From Agarivorans sp. Alg241-V36 (GTDB lineage Bacteria; Pseudomonadota; Gammaproteobacteria; Enterobacterales; Celerinatantimonadaceae): a DNA stretch of 64,000 bases. A program made the position numbers and the translations under genes. Of this stretch, positions 8,592 to 17,369 are shown piece by piece. Below the pieces are notes generated by a model. The model was not told the DNA's origin. It worked only from the letters and a program-made list of their open reading frames with translations, and ran no database searches. The stretch is from positions 434,289-498,288 of the forward strand of contig NZ_UNRE01000002.1 of the NCBI RefSeq assembly GCF_900537085.1, in the 5' to 3' direction. Position 1 is the first letter of the stretch. Every line of letters starts with the position of its first letter.

Positions 8592-9020
8592 ATGCCGCAA
8601 GTAAACCGTAGTGCTTTGGTGATGTTTAGCGCCAAACAAATGTACCAATTAGTTAATGACATAAACGCTTACCCTGAGTTTTTACCCGGGTGCGTTAATA
8701 GCGAAATATTAGAAGAAACTACTTCTAGCATGGTGGCGGAAGTTGGGGTTGCCAAAGCGGGCATAAAAAATAAGTTTGTGACCGAAAATACCCTTACCGA
8801 AGACCAGTCGATAAAAATGACATTGGTGGATGGTCCGTTTAAGTCTTTGTCTGGTGTTTGGCATTTTGTGGCCTTAGATGAGCAAGCTTGTAAGGTGATG
8901 CTAGATTTAAACTTTGAATTCAGTAACAAATTAATCGCTGCTGCCTTTGGTCGAGTATTTAATGAATTAGCTGGCAACATGGTGCAAGCCTTTGTTGAGC
9001 GGGCGAAGCAGGTATATTAA
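8592..9020 (+). CDS. ratA: RatA-type START-domain protein (toxin-homologue/coenzyme Q-binding family)
   Basis: This 142-residue single-domain protein has the START/polyketide-cyclase fold. MPQVNRSALV, the NDINAYPEFLPGC motif and a C-terminal amphipathic helix (AFVERAKQVY) match RatA/Coq10-type proteins. In E. coli RatA was described as inhibiting 70S ribosome association; the wider family binds coenzyme Q-like lipids, so the true role is uncertain. It is divergent from smpB and forms a pair with rnfH, which starts 2 bases after its stop. Confidence 0.92.
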   Translation: MPQVNRSALVMFSAKQMYQLVNDINAYPEFLPGCVNSEILEETTSSMVAEVGVAKAGIKNKFVTENTLTEDQSIKMTLVDGPFKSLSGVWHFVALDEQACKVMLDLNFEFSNKLIAAAFGRVFNELAGNMVQAFVERAKQVY

Positions 9021-9022
9021 CG

Positions 9023-9367
9023 GTGTTGAATCAAATTAATGTAGAAGTCGTTTACGGTTTACCGGAACACCAAGTGCTGTTGGCGTTTAAGGTAGACCAA
9101 GGCTGCAGCATATTAGACGCTATTCAGCAGTCTGGTATTGTGCAGCACTTTCCGGAAATTGAACCAGAAAATACATCGGTTGGGATATTTAGTCGCGCTG
9201 CTAAACTCACTCAAGAATTACGAGATGGTGATAGAGTAGAGATTTACCGCCCATTAATCGCAGACCCTAAAGAGTTGCGAAAAATTCGTGCCGAGCGGGC
9301 AAAAGCAGAAGGGCGGGCCAGTAAAGTGACTGGTGGTAGACCCAAAACGAAAAAAGTGGATAGCTAG
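9023..9367 (+). CDS. rnfH: RnfH-family ubiquitin-like protein
   Basis: This 114-residue protein has the beta-grasp fold of the RnfH (UPF0125) family. VEVVYGLPEHQ, the GCSILDAIQQSG helix and GDRVEIYRPLIADPKE are the conserved parts. The function is not established; the name comes from association with rnf genes elsewhere. The frame starts with GTG 2 bases after ratA (a TTG follows directly), suggesting translational coupling. A lysine/arginine-rich tail ends just before a terminator shared with bamE. Confidence 0.92.
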   Translation: MLNQINVEVVYGLPEHQVLLAFKVDQGCSILDAIQQSGIVQHFPEIEPENTSVGIFSRAAKLTQELRDGDRVEIYRPLIADPKELRKIRAERAKAEGRASKVTGGRPKTKKVDS

Positions 9368-9371
9368 AAAC

Positions 9372-9403
9372 GAAAAAGCCAGATGACTAATCTGGCTTTT
9401 TTA
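9372..9403. terminator. Bidirectional terminator between rnfH and bamE
   Basis: AAAAGCCAGAT, a five-base loop and ATCTGGCTTTT form an 11-bp stem flanked by A and T runs, so it can serve both convergent transcripts. Confidence 0.85.
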
Positions 9404-9415
9404 ATGTGCTAAAAC

Positions 9416-9775
9416 TTAGCTGGCATCGAGCGGTTGCATAAAGTCTTCACTGACCTCGTAGTCACCTTCGATGAAGGCTAAGTGGTCATTAACGAACTGG
9501 ATAACTAAATCACGCTTTTCAAAATCCCCATTACCACTTTGGTAACTGTATAAGTAGTACCAACGCTCTTTGTCGAAAGCGTCTATTAACATCGGGGTAC
9601 CCAGAACAAAACGCACTTGTTCTTTGCTCATGTTAATACGGAGCTGTTCTACTTTGGCATCGTCAATGTAGTTGCCTTGTGGAATATCAATTTTATATAC
9701 CATCCAGTCGAAGGCAGAACAGCCGCTTAGGCCAAGGCTGGCTAGTAAAACAAAAATTTTGGCAGTAAAACGCAT
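9416..9775 (-). CDS. bamE: Outer membrane assembly lipoprotein BamE
   Basis: This 119-residue lipoprotein of the BAM complex assists beta-barrel insertion into the outer membrane. The signal peptide ends in a lipobox (LSGCSAFDW, Cys19). The mature part carries the SmpA/OmlA-fold signatures QGNYID, VRFVLGTPML and RWYYLYSY. The length fits the family. It lies downstream of recN on the same strand, as in E. coli. Confidence 0.96.
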   Translation of the reverse strand: MRFTAKIFVLLASLGLSGCSAFDWMVYKIDIPQGNYIDDAKVEQLRINMSKEQVRFVLGTPMLIDAFDKERWYYLYSYQSGNGDFEKRDLVIQFVNDHLAFIEGDYEVSEDFMQPLDAS

Positions 9776-9851
9776 GTGAATCGAAGCTCCTTGTTAAGGC
9801 AAGCATGATAACCAAGCCTTGCCATAAAAAGAAGCGTGGAATGCTAAGAAT

Positions 9852-11516
9852 TCAATCTTGTATCAATAATTCTTGTGCGTTTGCTAGCGCAGAGGCAGTA
9901 ATGGCATCACCGGCAAGCAAGCGAGCCAACTCTTCAAGACGTTGATCTGCATTTAAAGCATGCATGTTGGTGATGGTCTCATTTTTCTTTTGCTGCTTAC
10001 TTACCAGCATTTGCTGATGGCCGTGTCCGGCCACTTGCGGTAAGTGAGTAACACACAATACTTGGCATTGTTTACCTAACTGGCGCAACATGCCGCCAAC
10101 CACCGCGGCCGTTGGGCCGCTAATGCCCACGTCAACTTCATCAAAAATCAGGGTTGGGGTTAAGATACTGGCAGAGCATATTACTTGAATGGCTAAACCT
10201 ATACGCGAGAGCTCACCACCCGATGCGACTTTTTCAATGGCCTGCATGGGTTGGCCGGGGTTGGTGCGCACCAGCAGTTCAATTCGATCAATGCCGTTGG
10301 CGTTGGTGAATTGCTCATCGCTTTGCAAAGCAAACTCACATTGAGCTTTGGCCATGCTTAGTTTGTGAATTTCTTTGGTAATTTGTTTGCTTAAGCTATT
10401 GGCCGCTCGCTCGCGACTTTTAGACAACTTGTTCGCTTTAGCGAGATAAAGTTGCCAAGCTTTATCAATATCTTCAGCTAGGTGTTCAAAGCGGGCTGTT
10501 TGTTGGCTTAATTGCTCTAGTTGATTCTGTAAGCTTTGATGCAAGTCCGGCAGTTGCTCTGGGTTGGTTTGGTGTTTTCTGGCAAGCTCTAGCGCTTGAC
10601 TTAAACGCTCTTCTAGCTCAGCAAAGAGCTCGGGGTCGTAATCCAACTGTTCGCTGTAAGAGTCCAATTGTTGAGTGGCTTCTTCTACTTGAATTTGCGC
10701 TTCGTGTAAGAGGTTATTTATTGCATCTAGTTTAGGATCTAACTCAAGCAATTGACTGGTGGTTTTACATGCTTGCCCCAGCATATCCAATACATTTACA
10801 TGCTCGTCGTGACCGAGTAACTGGGTAAGTTGATAGCTAGATTGCTGTAGCTCGGTACTATGAGACAAACATTGGTGCTGCTGCTCAATACTTTGATATT
10901 CACCCGGTTGCAGGGCGAACGCATCTAACTCTTTAACTTGATATTCAAGTAACTGACGTTGCGCGGCCAACTCATTTTGCTGTTGCTCTGCTAGATCTTT
11001 CTCATTACATAAGCTTTTCCAAGCTTGATAGGCCTGTTTAACATCTTTGATAAGCTGAGGGTGAGCTGCATATTGATCAACAATGCTTAACTGCTGACTT
11101 GGCTTTAATAATAGTTGATGAGCGTGCTGGCCATGAATGCTAACCAGGTATTGGCCTAGGCTCTTTAGCTGCGCTGCAGGTACTGCAGTACCATTAATAT
11201 AGGCTTTTGAGCGGCCTTCTTTGGTCACCACTCGACGCAGAATACACTCATCATCACTTAGCAGCTCATTTTGTTGCAGCCAAAGCTGGGCACCTTGATT
11301 ATTGCTTAAATCAAATTGAGCACTAATTTCGGCTTTATCTGCCCCTTGTCTAACTACCGAGGCTTCGGCACGGTTGCCTAAACATAGGCCTAAGGCATCA
11401 ATGGCAATAGATTTACCGGCACCGGTTTCGCCAGTGATGGTGGTCATCCCTTGGTGTAAGTCGAGTTCAAGAAACCGAACAATCGCAAAATTTTGTACGC
11501 TTAATTGAGTGAGCAT
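9852..11516 (-). CDS. recN: DNA repair ATPase RecN
   Basis: RecN is an SMC-like cytoplasmic ATPase for double-strand break repair. The 554 residues comprise a Walker A motif (GETGAGKS) near the N-terminus, a long Q/E/L-rich coiled coil, a signature motif (ASGGELSR) and a Walker B (LIFDEVDVGISG). I chose the ATG at 11516, which gives MLTQLSVQNFAIV as in E. coli (553 residues) and follows an AGGTAGGGA ribosome site. The open frame continues 21 codons upstream, but that part overlaps two LexA boxes. Confidence 0.97.
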   Translation of the reverse strand: MLTQLSVQNFAIVRFLELDLHQGMTTITGETGAGKSIAIDALGLCLGNRAEASVVRQGADKAEISAQFDLSNNQGAQLWLQQNELLSDDECILRRVVTKEGRSKAYINGTAVPAAQLKSLGQYLVSIHGQHAHQLLLKPSQQLSIVDQYAAHPQLIKDVKQAYQAWKSLCNEKDLAEQQQNELAAQRQLLEYQVKELDAFALQPGEYQSIEQQHQCLSHSTELQQSSYQLTQLLGHDEHVNVLDMLGQACKTTSQLLELDPKLDAINNLLHEAQIQVEEATQQLDSYSEQLDYDPELFAELEERLSQALELARKHQTNPEQLPDLHQSLQNQLEQLSQQTARFEHLAEDIDKAWQLYLAKANKLSKSRERAANSLSKQITKEIHKLSMAKAQCEFALQSDEQFTNANGIDRIELLVRTNPGQPMQAIEKVASGGELSRIGLAIQVICSASILTPTLIFDEVDVGISGPTAAVVGGMLRQLGKQCQVLCVTHLPQVAGHGHQQMLVSKQQKKNETITNMHALNADQRLEELARLLAGDAITASALANAQELLIQD

Positions 11517-11524
11517 GTCCCTAC

Positions 11525-11540
11525 CTGAATATTTATACAG
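11525..11540 (-). promoter_or_regulatory. LexA box 1 of recN
   Basis: The plus strand reads CTGAATATTTATACAG, which matches CTGT-N8-ACAG with one mismatch (the minus strand reads CTGTATAAATATTCAG). It is 8 bases upstream of the recN start, where LexA would block transcription or translation initiation. Confidence 0.75.
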
Positions 11541-11543
11541 TAA

Positions 11544-11559
11544 CTGTATAAATATATAG
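11544..11559 (-). promoter_or_regulatory. LexA box 2 of recN
   Basis: CTGTATAAATATATAG matches CTGT-N8-ACAG with one mismatch. It lies 3 bases from box 1, giving the tandem SOS-box arrangement known for recN in enterobacteria. Confidence 0.75.
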
Positions 11560-11663
11560 CTCCATTTGTGAACTTGCAAGCATCAATGCTTAAATGTTGT
11601 TCTGTATTAGCGTTGAAGAGATATTGCTCATGACTATTTTTCTTCTAATTGATTTTTGACCGC

Positions 11664-12878
11664 TTACTCTTGCTGTTTAAATACCTCTAACGAGGGCAAG
11701 GCATTGCCTGCAAAATCAAATAAGGCTTGGTTTTCCCAGGAGTTCCCAAGTCCCCATTGTTCGCCGCTGTACTCCAGTCCAGCGTTAGTAGACCACGTTG
11801 CTCCTTGAATAGGTAGCCAAGCAGGCTCCCAGTAGTAGATGCCTAAGCCCATGTTATTTGGAAGTTCATTTATTAGCGACATTATGTCTACTAGAAATTG
11901 TGCTTGTCCATTTACACTCACTGGATAGCCTTCTATGGGATCAGAGCCCGAATAACTATTGGCCAGTGAGTCGCCATTTTCATCAGTGAATGGGAAGGCT
12001 GTTTCCACAAGTAAAACCGGCTTGTTATAACGAGTGATTAAATCTTCCATGTTGGCTTTTACTTGCTCTATTGGGCCATGCCACCATGGGTAGTAAGACA
12101 TGCCGATTATGTTGAAGTCGACACCTTGGGCGCTTATTTCATCAAACCACCAACGAAATGTTTGATTGTTACCTGCTTCTGCTAGGTGCAGGATGATTTT
12201 AATATCTTTGTCGCTGTTGTTGTCATGTACAGCTTGAATTCCCGCATTGAGTAGTTGTGATAAGCGCTCAAACTCTTTGCCATCTTGTCCCCAGCTTTTT
12301 CCATCTGGCCAGAGCATGCCTCCATTTAGCTCGTTGCCGATTTGCACCATATCTGGTACTACGCCTGCGGCTTGGTGGGCTTGCATTACTTGGGCGGTAT
12401 AGTCGTATACTTGCTGTCTTAGATTATCAAAGGTAAGCGTTTCCCAGCCTTGCGGCTTAGTTTGTTTTTTGGGGTCAGCCCAAAAGTCGCTGTAGTGGAT
12501 ATCCAGCAGGAATGACATACCGTTTTGCTGGGCTCGTTTACCTAGTTCAATGGAGCGTGCAAGGTCATTGTTTCCTCCACCAAATGGTTCACCGTTACTA
12601 GCGTTAGGATTAAGCCATAACCTGGCACGAATAGAATTTACCCCAGTGTTTTTTAGTATGGTAACGAGGTCTTGCTCAAGGTTGTTTTGGTAGTACTTTC
12701 CACCTAGGGCTTCAATCTCAGGCAGCATCGAGATATCCATTCCACGAATAAAGTCATCTCTAAGCTCTGGAGCGGTAATGCTGGCATTGTTATCACTGCT
12801 GGTGGATTGCTTCGCCGACTGGCAGCCAACAACAATAAACACCATCAAAAGTAGCGCTGTCTTTATTCTCGAGTTCAT
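11664..12878 (-). CDS. GH53 arabinogalactan endo-beta-1,4-galactanase lipoprotein
   Basis: This 404-residue secreted lipoprotein has a signal peptide ending in the lipobox VVGC (Cys19). The GH53 TIM barrel starts at RGMDISMLPEIEALGG (residue 45). The acid/base Glu is E183 in QIGNELNGG and the nucleophile is E292 in LLVETAFPF. The RARLWLNP, DIHYSDFWADP and GMSYYPWWHG segments are family-typical. GH53 enzymes cut beta-1,4-galactan such as type I arabinogalactan or pectin side chains. No sugar transporter, regulator or beta-galactosidase is adjacent, so it is an isolated outer-surface glycanase. Confidence 0.93.
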   Translation of the reverse strand: MNSRIKTALLLMVFIVVGCQSAKQSTSSDNNASITAPELRDDFIRGMDISMLPEIEALGGKYYQNNLEQDLVTILKNTGVNSIRARLWLNPNASNGEPFGGGNNDLARSIELGKRAQQNGMSFLLDIHYSDFWADPKKQTKPQGWETLTFDNLRQQVYDYTAQVMQAHQAAGVVPDMVQIGNELNGGMLWPDGKSWGQDGKEFERLSQLLNAGIQAVHDNNSDKDIKIILHLAEAGNNQTFRWWFDEISAQGVDFNIIGMSYYPWWHGPIEQVKANMEDLITRYNKPVLLVETAFPFTDENGDSLANSYSGSDPIEGYPVSVNGQAQFLVDIMSLINELPNNMGLGIYYWEPAWLPIQGATWSTNAGLEYSGEQWGLGNSWENQALFDFAGNALPSLEVFKQQE

Positions 12879-13270
12879 TGTTTATCTCGCTGTATAGCCA
12901 TTTATTGGGCGCTTACCTTGGGGATTTGTGCTCTGTTTTACAACCAAGTATGCAAAAAACAGAGTTTTGTTTGTAATAGTTGTATTGGAGCGGTTTAACA
13001 TCCATTTAGCTAGCGCTTTTAAGCCAGATTGCGAGCTGGAAAAGGCTTTTCACAAAAACTGTTTGTTAGGTCTAGGACGCTATTAAATTTACCTTAATTT
13101 GCTGTGGTTAATTTTTTCTTTCAAGTTCTTTGCTGTTTAAAAATTTAGCGACTACGCTTTTGCTTGTCACATTAGTGTCATTAAATTGGTGCATGTTTAT
13201 CAAACAGTTGTTGTAAATAAGCCGCTTTTGTCGGTAAACCATTTAACCGTAAAACTACATGGAAGAGATT
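12879..13270. other. Intergenic region between the GH53 gene and the ABC operon
   Basis: About 390 A/T-rich bases hold the divergent promoters of the galactanase and of the solute-binding protein gene. I could not pick a convincing promoter, operator or further gene. A GGAAGAG ribosome site at 13261-13267 precedes the ATG at 13271. Confidence 0.4.
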
Positions 13271-14341
13271 ATGTTGAATAAACGTTTATCACTAAGTGCG
13301 TTAGCACTTAGCATGGGCGCAATGGTAAGTGCGCAGGCCAATGCTGAAACTTTACGTTTGCTTACTTGGGGTGGCTATGCACCGCAGGAAGTTATCGAGA
13401 TGTTCGAGAAGGAAACCGGCATTGAAGTAAAGGTGACTAAGTCAAATAACGAAGACATGATCTCTAAACTTCGCGCAACGGGCGGCTCGGGTTTTGATTT
13501 AGCCCAACCTAGCCAAGACCGTATCACCGGTGTTCAGCAACAGTTTGGCATTTACCAGCCTATTGATTTAGCGCGTATTGAACAGCAACAAATTATCACC
13601 TCAATGTTAGACGCAACTAAAAAGAATACCGCCGTAGGCGAGCAAGTATTTGGCGTTCCTCATGTTTGGGGAACCAGTGGTTTAGTAGTGAATGGCGAAA
13701 TGGCAAAAGATGTGGCCGATTACACCGACCTATGTCAAAAGCAGTACCAGGGTAAAATCTCTTACCGCTTAAAGCGTCCAACCTTGATTGGTTTTGCCTT
13801 TGCCTTGGGTGAAGACCCATTTGCCGCCTACGCAGATCCCGTTAAGTACCAAGAAATACTGAACAAAGTAGAAAAGACTTTGGTTGAGTGTAAGCCTCTA
13901 GTGAAAACCTACTGGTCTGGCGGTGACGAGTTAATGAACTTGATGCGCTCAAATGAAGTAGTTGCTGCGATGGCTTGGGATGCCGGCGGGTGGAAGCTAA
14001 ACCGCGATCAGCAAAACATTCAGTTTGTTGCACCTAAGTCTGGTGCCCTAGGTTGGATTGATACCTTCGCAATTCCTAAAAAATCAAAAGCAGTAGATGC
14101 TGCCTACAAGTGGATTAACTTTGTTATGCGTCCAGAAGTTGCGGCCAAAATCACCGAGGCTGCGGGTAACTTCACCGCTTCTAAAGGTTCAGACGCTTAC
14201 GTAAACGAATTGGCCAAGTCTCAGTTTAATGCCAGCTTTAGTAGCGACGACATCGACAATATTAAGTGGTACCCCGCTGTTCCTGCTGGTTTAGAAGCAA
14301 TGGAAGGCAAAGTATTGGATCGCGTACAAGCGGCCAACTAG
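13271..14341 (+). CDS. PotD/PotF-like periplasmic solute-binding protein
   Basis: This 356-residue binding protein has a Sec signal peptide cleaved after AQANA (near residue 25). The mature N-terminus (ETLRLLTWGGYAPQEVIEMF) and the GGSGFDLAQPSQD segment place it in the spermidine/putrescine-binding (SBP_bac) family. Homologues bind polyamines, but also other amines and amino-acid derivatives. The ligand is therefore uncertain, and the downstream dioxygenase/PLP genes make an amino acid or amine plausible. The ATG at 13271 is preferred over the one at 13259 because GGAAGAG is correctly spaced. It heads the importer operon. Confidence 0.88.
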   Translation: MLNKRLSLSALALSMGAMVSAQANAETLRLLTWGGYAPQEVIEMFEKETGIEVKVTKSNNEDMISKLRATGGSGFDLAQPSQDRITGVQQQFGIYQPIDLARIEQQQIITSMLDATKKNTAVGEQVFGVPHVWGTSGLVVNGEMAKDVADYTDLCQKQYQGKISYRLKRPTLIGFAFALGEDPFAAYADPVKYQEILNKVEKTLVECKPLVKTYWSGGDELMNLMRSNEVVAAMAWDAGGWKLNRDQQNIQFVAPKSGALGWIDTFAIPKKSKAVDAAYKWINFVMRPEVAAKITEAAGNFTASKGSDAYVNELAKSQFNASFSSDDIDNIKWYPAVPAGLEAMEGKVLDRVQAAN

Positions 14342-14386
14342 TTTTATTGGGGCGCTTGCGCCCCTCTGCTTTTACTTGGAAGTACT

Positions 14387-15502
14387 ATGGCGGCAAACGC
14401 TAAATATGATCTTGAATGTAAACACCTCTCGAAGCATTTCTCAGAATTTACAGCAGTAGATAAGCTTAACTTCTCAGTTGAAGCAGGCTCGTTTTTCTCT
14501 ATTTTGGGGCCTTCTGGCTGCGGTAAAACCACCTTATTAAGAATGTTGGCAGGCTTTGAGTCACCCAGTGAAGGGGAGATTCAAATTCATCAAAAGCGGG
14601 TTAATGAACTGGCGCCAAATAAGCGCCCAGTGAATATGGTGTTTCAGCATCTGGCTCTATTCCCCAATATGAATGTGGCTGAAAACATTGCCTATGGCCT
14701 AAAACGTCGTGGCGTTAAAGCTAACGATCGACAGCATAAGATTAAAGATGTTTTAGAGCGAGTGGGCTTAGATGGCAGCCAAGACAAGCAAATTACTCAG
14801 CTATCGGGTGGCCAAAAGCAACGCATTGCGATTGCTCGTAGTTTGGTACTGGAGCCGCGCTTGTTATTGCTTGATGAACCGCTTGGTGCCTTAGATCTCA
14901 AGCTGCGAGAAAAAATGAAGGTCGAGCTTAAGCACTTGCAGCGCGAGTTTGGCACTACGTTCATCTATATCACCCACGATCAATCTGAAGCCTTAGTGAT
15001 GTCTGACAAAGTCGCAGTGATGAACAATGGCCGCTTTGAACAAGTGGCCAGCCCGCAGCAGCTTTATTATCAACCAGATACCGCTTTTGTGGCTAAATTT
15101 GTTGGCCAAACCAATGCGCATTCAGCGGTGGTGTGTGAACAGCGCCAAGGGGTTGCTTTACTTAAAACCGCTCGAGGTCGTCATCTAATAGTGGCTACCA
15201 GTATTGATCAAGCAGAGAAGTCGCTGGTGGATGTGTTTGTTAGGCCGGAAGCCATTGGCATTTGTGAAGCAGGAAGGGAAGTTAAAGCCGATAACCAGTT
15301 TGATGTAGAAGTGGAAGAGTGCTTGTTTGATGGCGCAAGTTCCACCTTAGTGGTGAGAGATACGCATCATCAAGACAGTTATCGCGTAGCGCCTGGAGCC
15401 AGCTTTTCTTTGCAGCACATAGTACCAGGCAGTAAGTTACGGATATTTTGGGATGCTAAACAAGCCATTTGTATCAACCAAGAGGTGAAGGGTGAAAGCT
15501 AA
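14387..15502 (+). CDS. ABC importer ATPase, PotA-like
   Basis: This 371-residue ATPase has Walker A GPSGCGKTT (~residue 43), the signature LSGGQKQR, Walker B LLLLDEPLGALD and the H-loop ITHD. A C-terminal TOBE regulatory domain (~280-365) is typical of polyamine, iron and sugar importers of the PotA/UgpC type. It follows the binding-protein gene by 45 bases, and its 3' end overlaps the first permease gene by 11 bases. It would energise uptake of the ligand captured in the periplasm. Confidence 0.93.
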   Translation: MAANAKYDLECKHLSKHFSEFTAVDKLNFSVEAGSFFSILGPSGCGKTTLLRMLAGFESPSEGEIQIHQKRVNELAPNKRPVNMVFQHLALFPNMNVAENIAYGLKRRGVKANDRQHKIKDVLERVGLDGSQDKQITQLSGGQKQRIAIARSLVLEPRLLLLDEPLGALDLKLREKMKVELKHLQREFGTTFIYITHDQSEALVMSDKVAVMNNGRFEQVASPQQLYYQPDTAFVAKFVGQTNAHSAVVCEQRQGVALLKTARGRHLIVATSIDQAEKSLVDVFVRPEAIGICEAGREVKADNQFDVEVEECLFDGASSTLVVRDTHHQDSYRVAPGASFSLQHIVPGSKLRIFWDAKQAICINQEVKGES

Positions 15503-16349
15503 AGGATTAGGGTTTTACCTATTACTGCTTCCTTTTGTGCTGTGGTTTGTATTGCTTATTGTATTACCGCACCTGCAGATGCTTGAGCTGTCTTTTATCA
15601 AGCGAGATTACGCGGCAGGAGACAGTGTAGGTTGGTACCAATACCAACAGTTTATTGGTGAGCCGCTTTATTGGCGCACCTTGCTGCGTACGGTGTGGAT
15701 GTCTTTGTTAGCCACGTTTATCACCTTATTGGTAAGTTTTCCGGTGGCCTTCTTCATTGCCAAAGTTGCAAAGGGCAAAGCCAAACGCTTGTTATTGCTA
15801 AGCTGTTTGTTGCCTTTTTGGGTGAGTGAATTAGTGAGAACTTATGGCTGGATGATTTTATTGCGCGAATCAGGAGTAATTAGCCAAGGTTTAATGGCCT
15901 TGGGTTTAACCGAGCAACCGATTGAGTTTTTGTATAACGATGTAAGCATGTTGGTGGGCTTGGTGTATACCTCAATGCTGTTTATGGTGGTGCCGCTGGT
16001 AAGTACGTTAGAGGGCTTAGATCAAAGCTTAATCGAGGCGGGCTATGACTTAGGTGGCAACGGTTGGAACGTAACCACGTCAATCATTGTTCCTTATGCT
16101 ATGCCGGGCATTGTGTCGGGCTGCATTATGGTTTTTATGCTGTGTTTAGGAAACTACCTAACGCCGCGCCTGTTAGGAGGAAAAGACAGCCTGTGGTTTA
16201 CCGAGCAAATTTTCACCCAGTTTATTACCCGTTTTAATTGGGAACTCGGTGCCGCCTTTGGGGTGATTTTATTAGTGGTTTCATCGCTAGTGGTGGCTCT
16301 GGGCTTAAAATTAAGTGGCCAGTCTTTCAGCCGCACTTTAGGTCGCTAG
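15492..16349 (+). CDS. ABC importer permease, PotB-like
   Basis: This 285-residue inner-membrane permease has six predicted membrane segments. The cytoplasmic EAA loop (SLIEAGYDLGGNGWNV, ~residues 179-194) docks the ATPase. It starts with GTG inside the end of the ATPase gene, pointing to translational coupling. In this family PotB and PotC types form a heterodimer, and the PotC-type partner follows 9 bases later. Confidence 0.9.
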   Translation: MKAKGLGFYLLLLPFVLWFVLLIVLPHLQMLELSFIKRDYAAGDSVGWYQYQQFIGEPLYWRTLLRTVWMSLLATFITLLVSFPVAFFIAKVAKGKAKRLLLLSCLLPFWVSELVRTYGWMILLRESGVISQGLMALGLTEQPIEFLYNDVSMLVGLVYTSMLFMVVPLVSTLEGLDQSLIEAGYDLGGNGWNVTTSIIVPYAMPGIVSGCIMVFMLCLGNYLTPRLLGGKDSLWFTEQIFTQFITRFNWELGAAFGVILLVVSSLVVALGLKLSGQSFSRTLGR

Positions 16350-16358
16350 GAGAGCCTT

Positions 16359-17213
16359 ATGTTGCATCAATTACGTGGGCCGGCCAAATCACTTTATCAA
16401 TTTTATATGGTGGGCTTTTTAGTCTTTTTAGCACTGCCGTTAAGCATAGTAGCGGTATTTGCTTTTAACGATAGTTTGTTTGCTGCCTTGCCTTGGCAGG
16501 GCTTCACCTTTGATTGGTTTATTGGCCAAACCGAACCTAAGTTGGGCATTCTTTACGATGATGGTTTGTTGTCTAGTATTGGTGTGAGCGCTGCGATTGC
16601 CTGTTTTGTTACGCTATTTTCCCTGCTACTTGCCACTGCTAATGCTTGGCTGTTCATTCGTTTCGATTTTCCCGGAAAGAACTGGTTATACATTGGTTTA
16701 TTATTGCCATTGGTGATCCCTGGGGTGATTTTAGGGGTGGCCATCTTAGTGGCTAGTAGTAGTTTGGCCAATAGCATCGAGAATAGTTTTGCCTGGGAGC
16801 TTGAATGGCTAAGACCTGGCTTTGTATTAGTGGTGATTGGTCAGGTGGCATTTATTACCACGATTGCCACTTTAGTAGTGCTTGCGCGCCTGCGAAAGTT
16901 TGATTTCAGCTTAGAAGAGGCTGCACTAAATCTAGGCGCAAACGCTTGGGTAGCCTTTTTTACCGTGGTATTGCCTTTTCTTAGTCCAGCACTTATTGGC
17001 GCAGCTGTGGTGAGTTTTTTAATGTCTTTTGAGAACTTTAATACCACCTTAATGCTGGTTGGCTCCGATGCGCCGCTTACTATTGCCATGTATGACCGCC
17101 TGCGAGAAGGCTCTACTCCGGTACTCAACGCTGTGTCTCTGCTATTGATGCTCGGTTCTGCGCTGATCGCTTTGTTGTCTATGTTATTTGATGGTGAAAA
17201 AAAATCTGGTTAA
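16359..17213 (+). CDS. ABC importer permease, PotC-like
   Basis: This 284-residue permease has six membrane segments and an EAA loop (SLEEAALNLGANAWVAF, near residue 186). It is the second channel subunit of the importer and the last gene of the four-gene operon. It follows the PotB-like gene by 9 bases with an AGGAG site. No clear terminator follows before the MFS gene, 156 bases on. Confidence 0.9.
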   Translation: MLHQLRGPAKSLYQFYMVGFLVFLALPLSIVAVFAFNDSLFAALPWQGFTFDWFIGQTEPKLGILYDDGLLSSIGVSAAIACFVTLFSLLLATANAWLFIRFDFPGKNWLYIGLLLPLVIPGVILGVAILVASSSLANSIENSFAWELEWLRPGFVLVVIGQVAFITTIATLVVLARLRKFDFSLEEAALNLGANAWVAFFTVVLPFLSPALIGAAVVSFLMSFENFNTTLMLVGSDAPLTIAMYDRLREGSTPVLNAVSLLLMLGSALIALLSMLFDGEKKSG

Positions 17214-17369
17214 TGTGCTTAGTGTTTCAAAAGTAATGATTTTTTGTTTCATTTAAGTCTTGTTAGCTAGTGAATTAGCTTATTACTAAGGGCTTTCACT
17301 ATTACTTATCGCTATTGCATATTTGCCATGTTATAACCAAGAGCTCACTGTTGTAGTAGGGAGTTGTAA

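Noticed and set aside
11517-11579. Longer N-terminus for recN
   Set aside because: The extra 21 codons overlap two LexA boxes, and the shorter start matches E. coli RecN.
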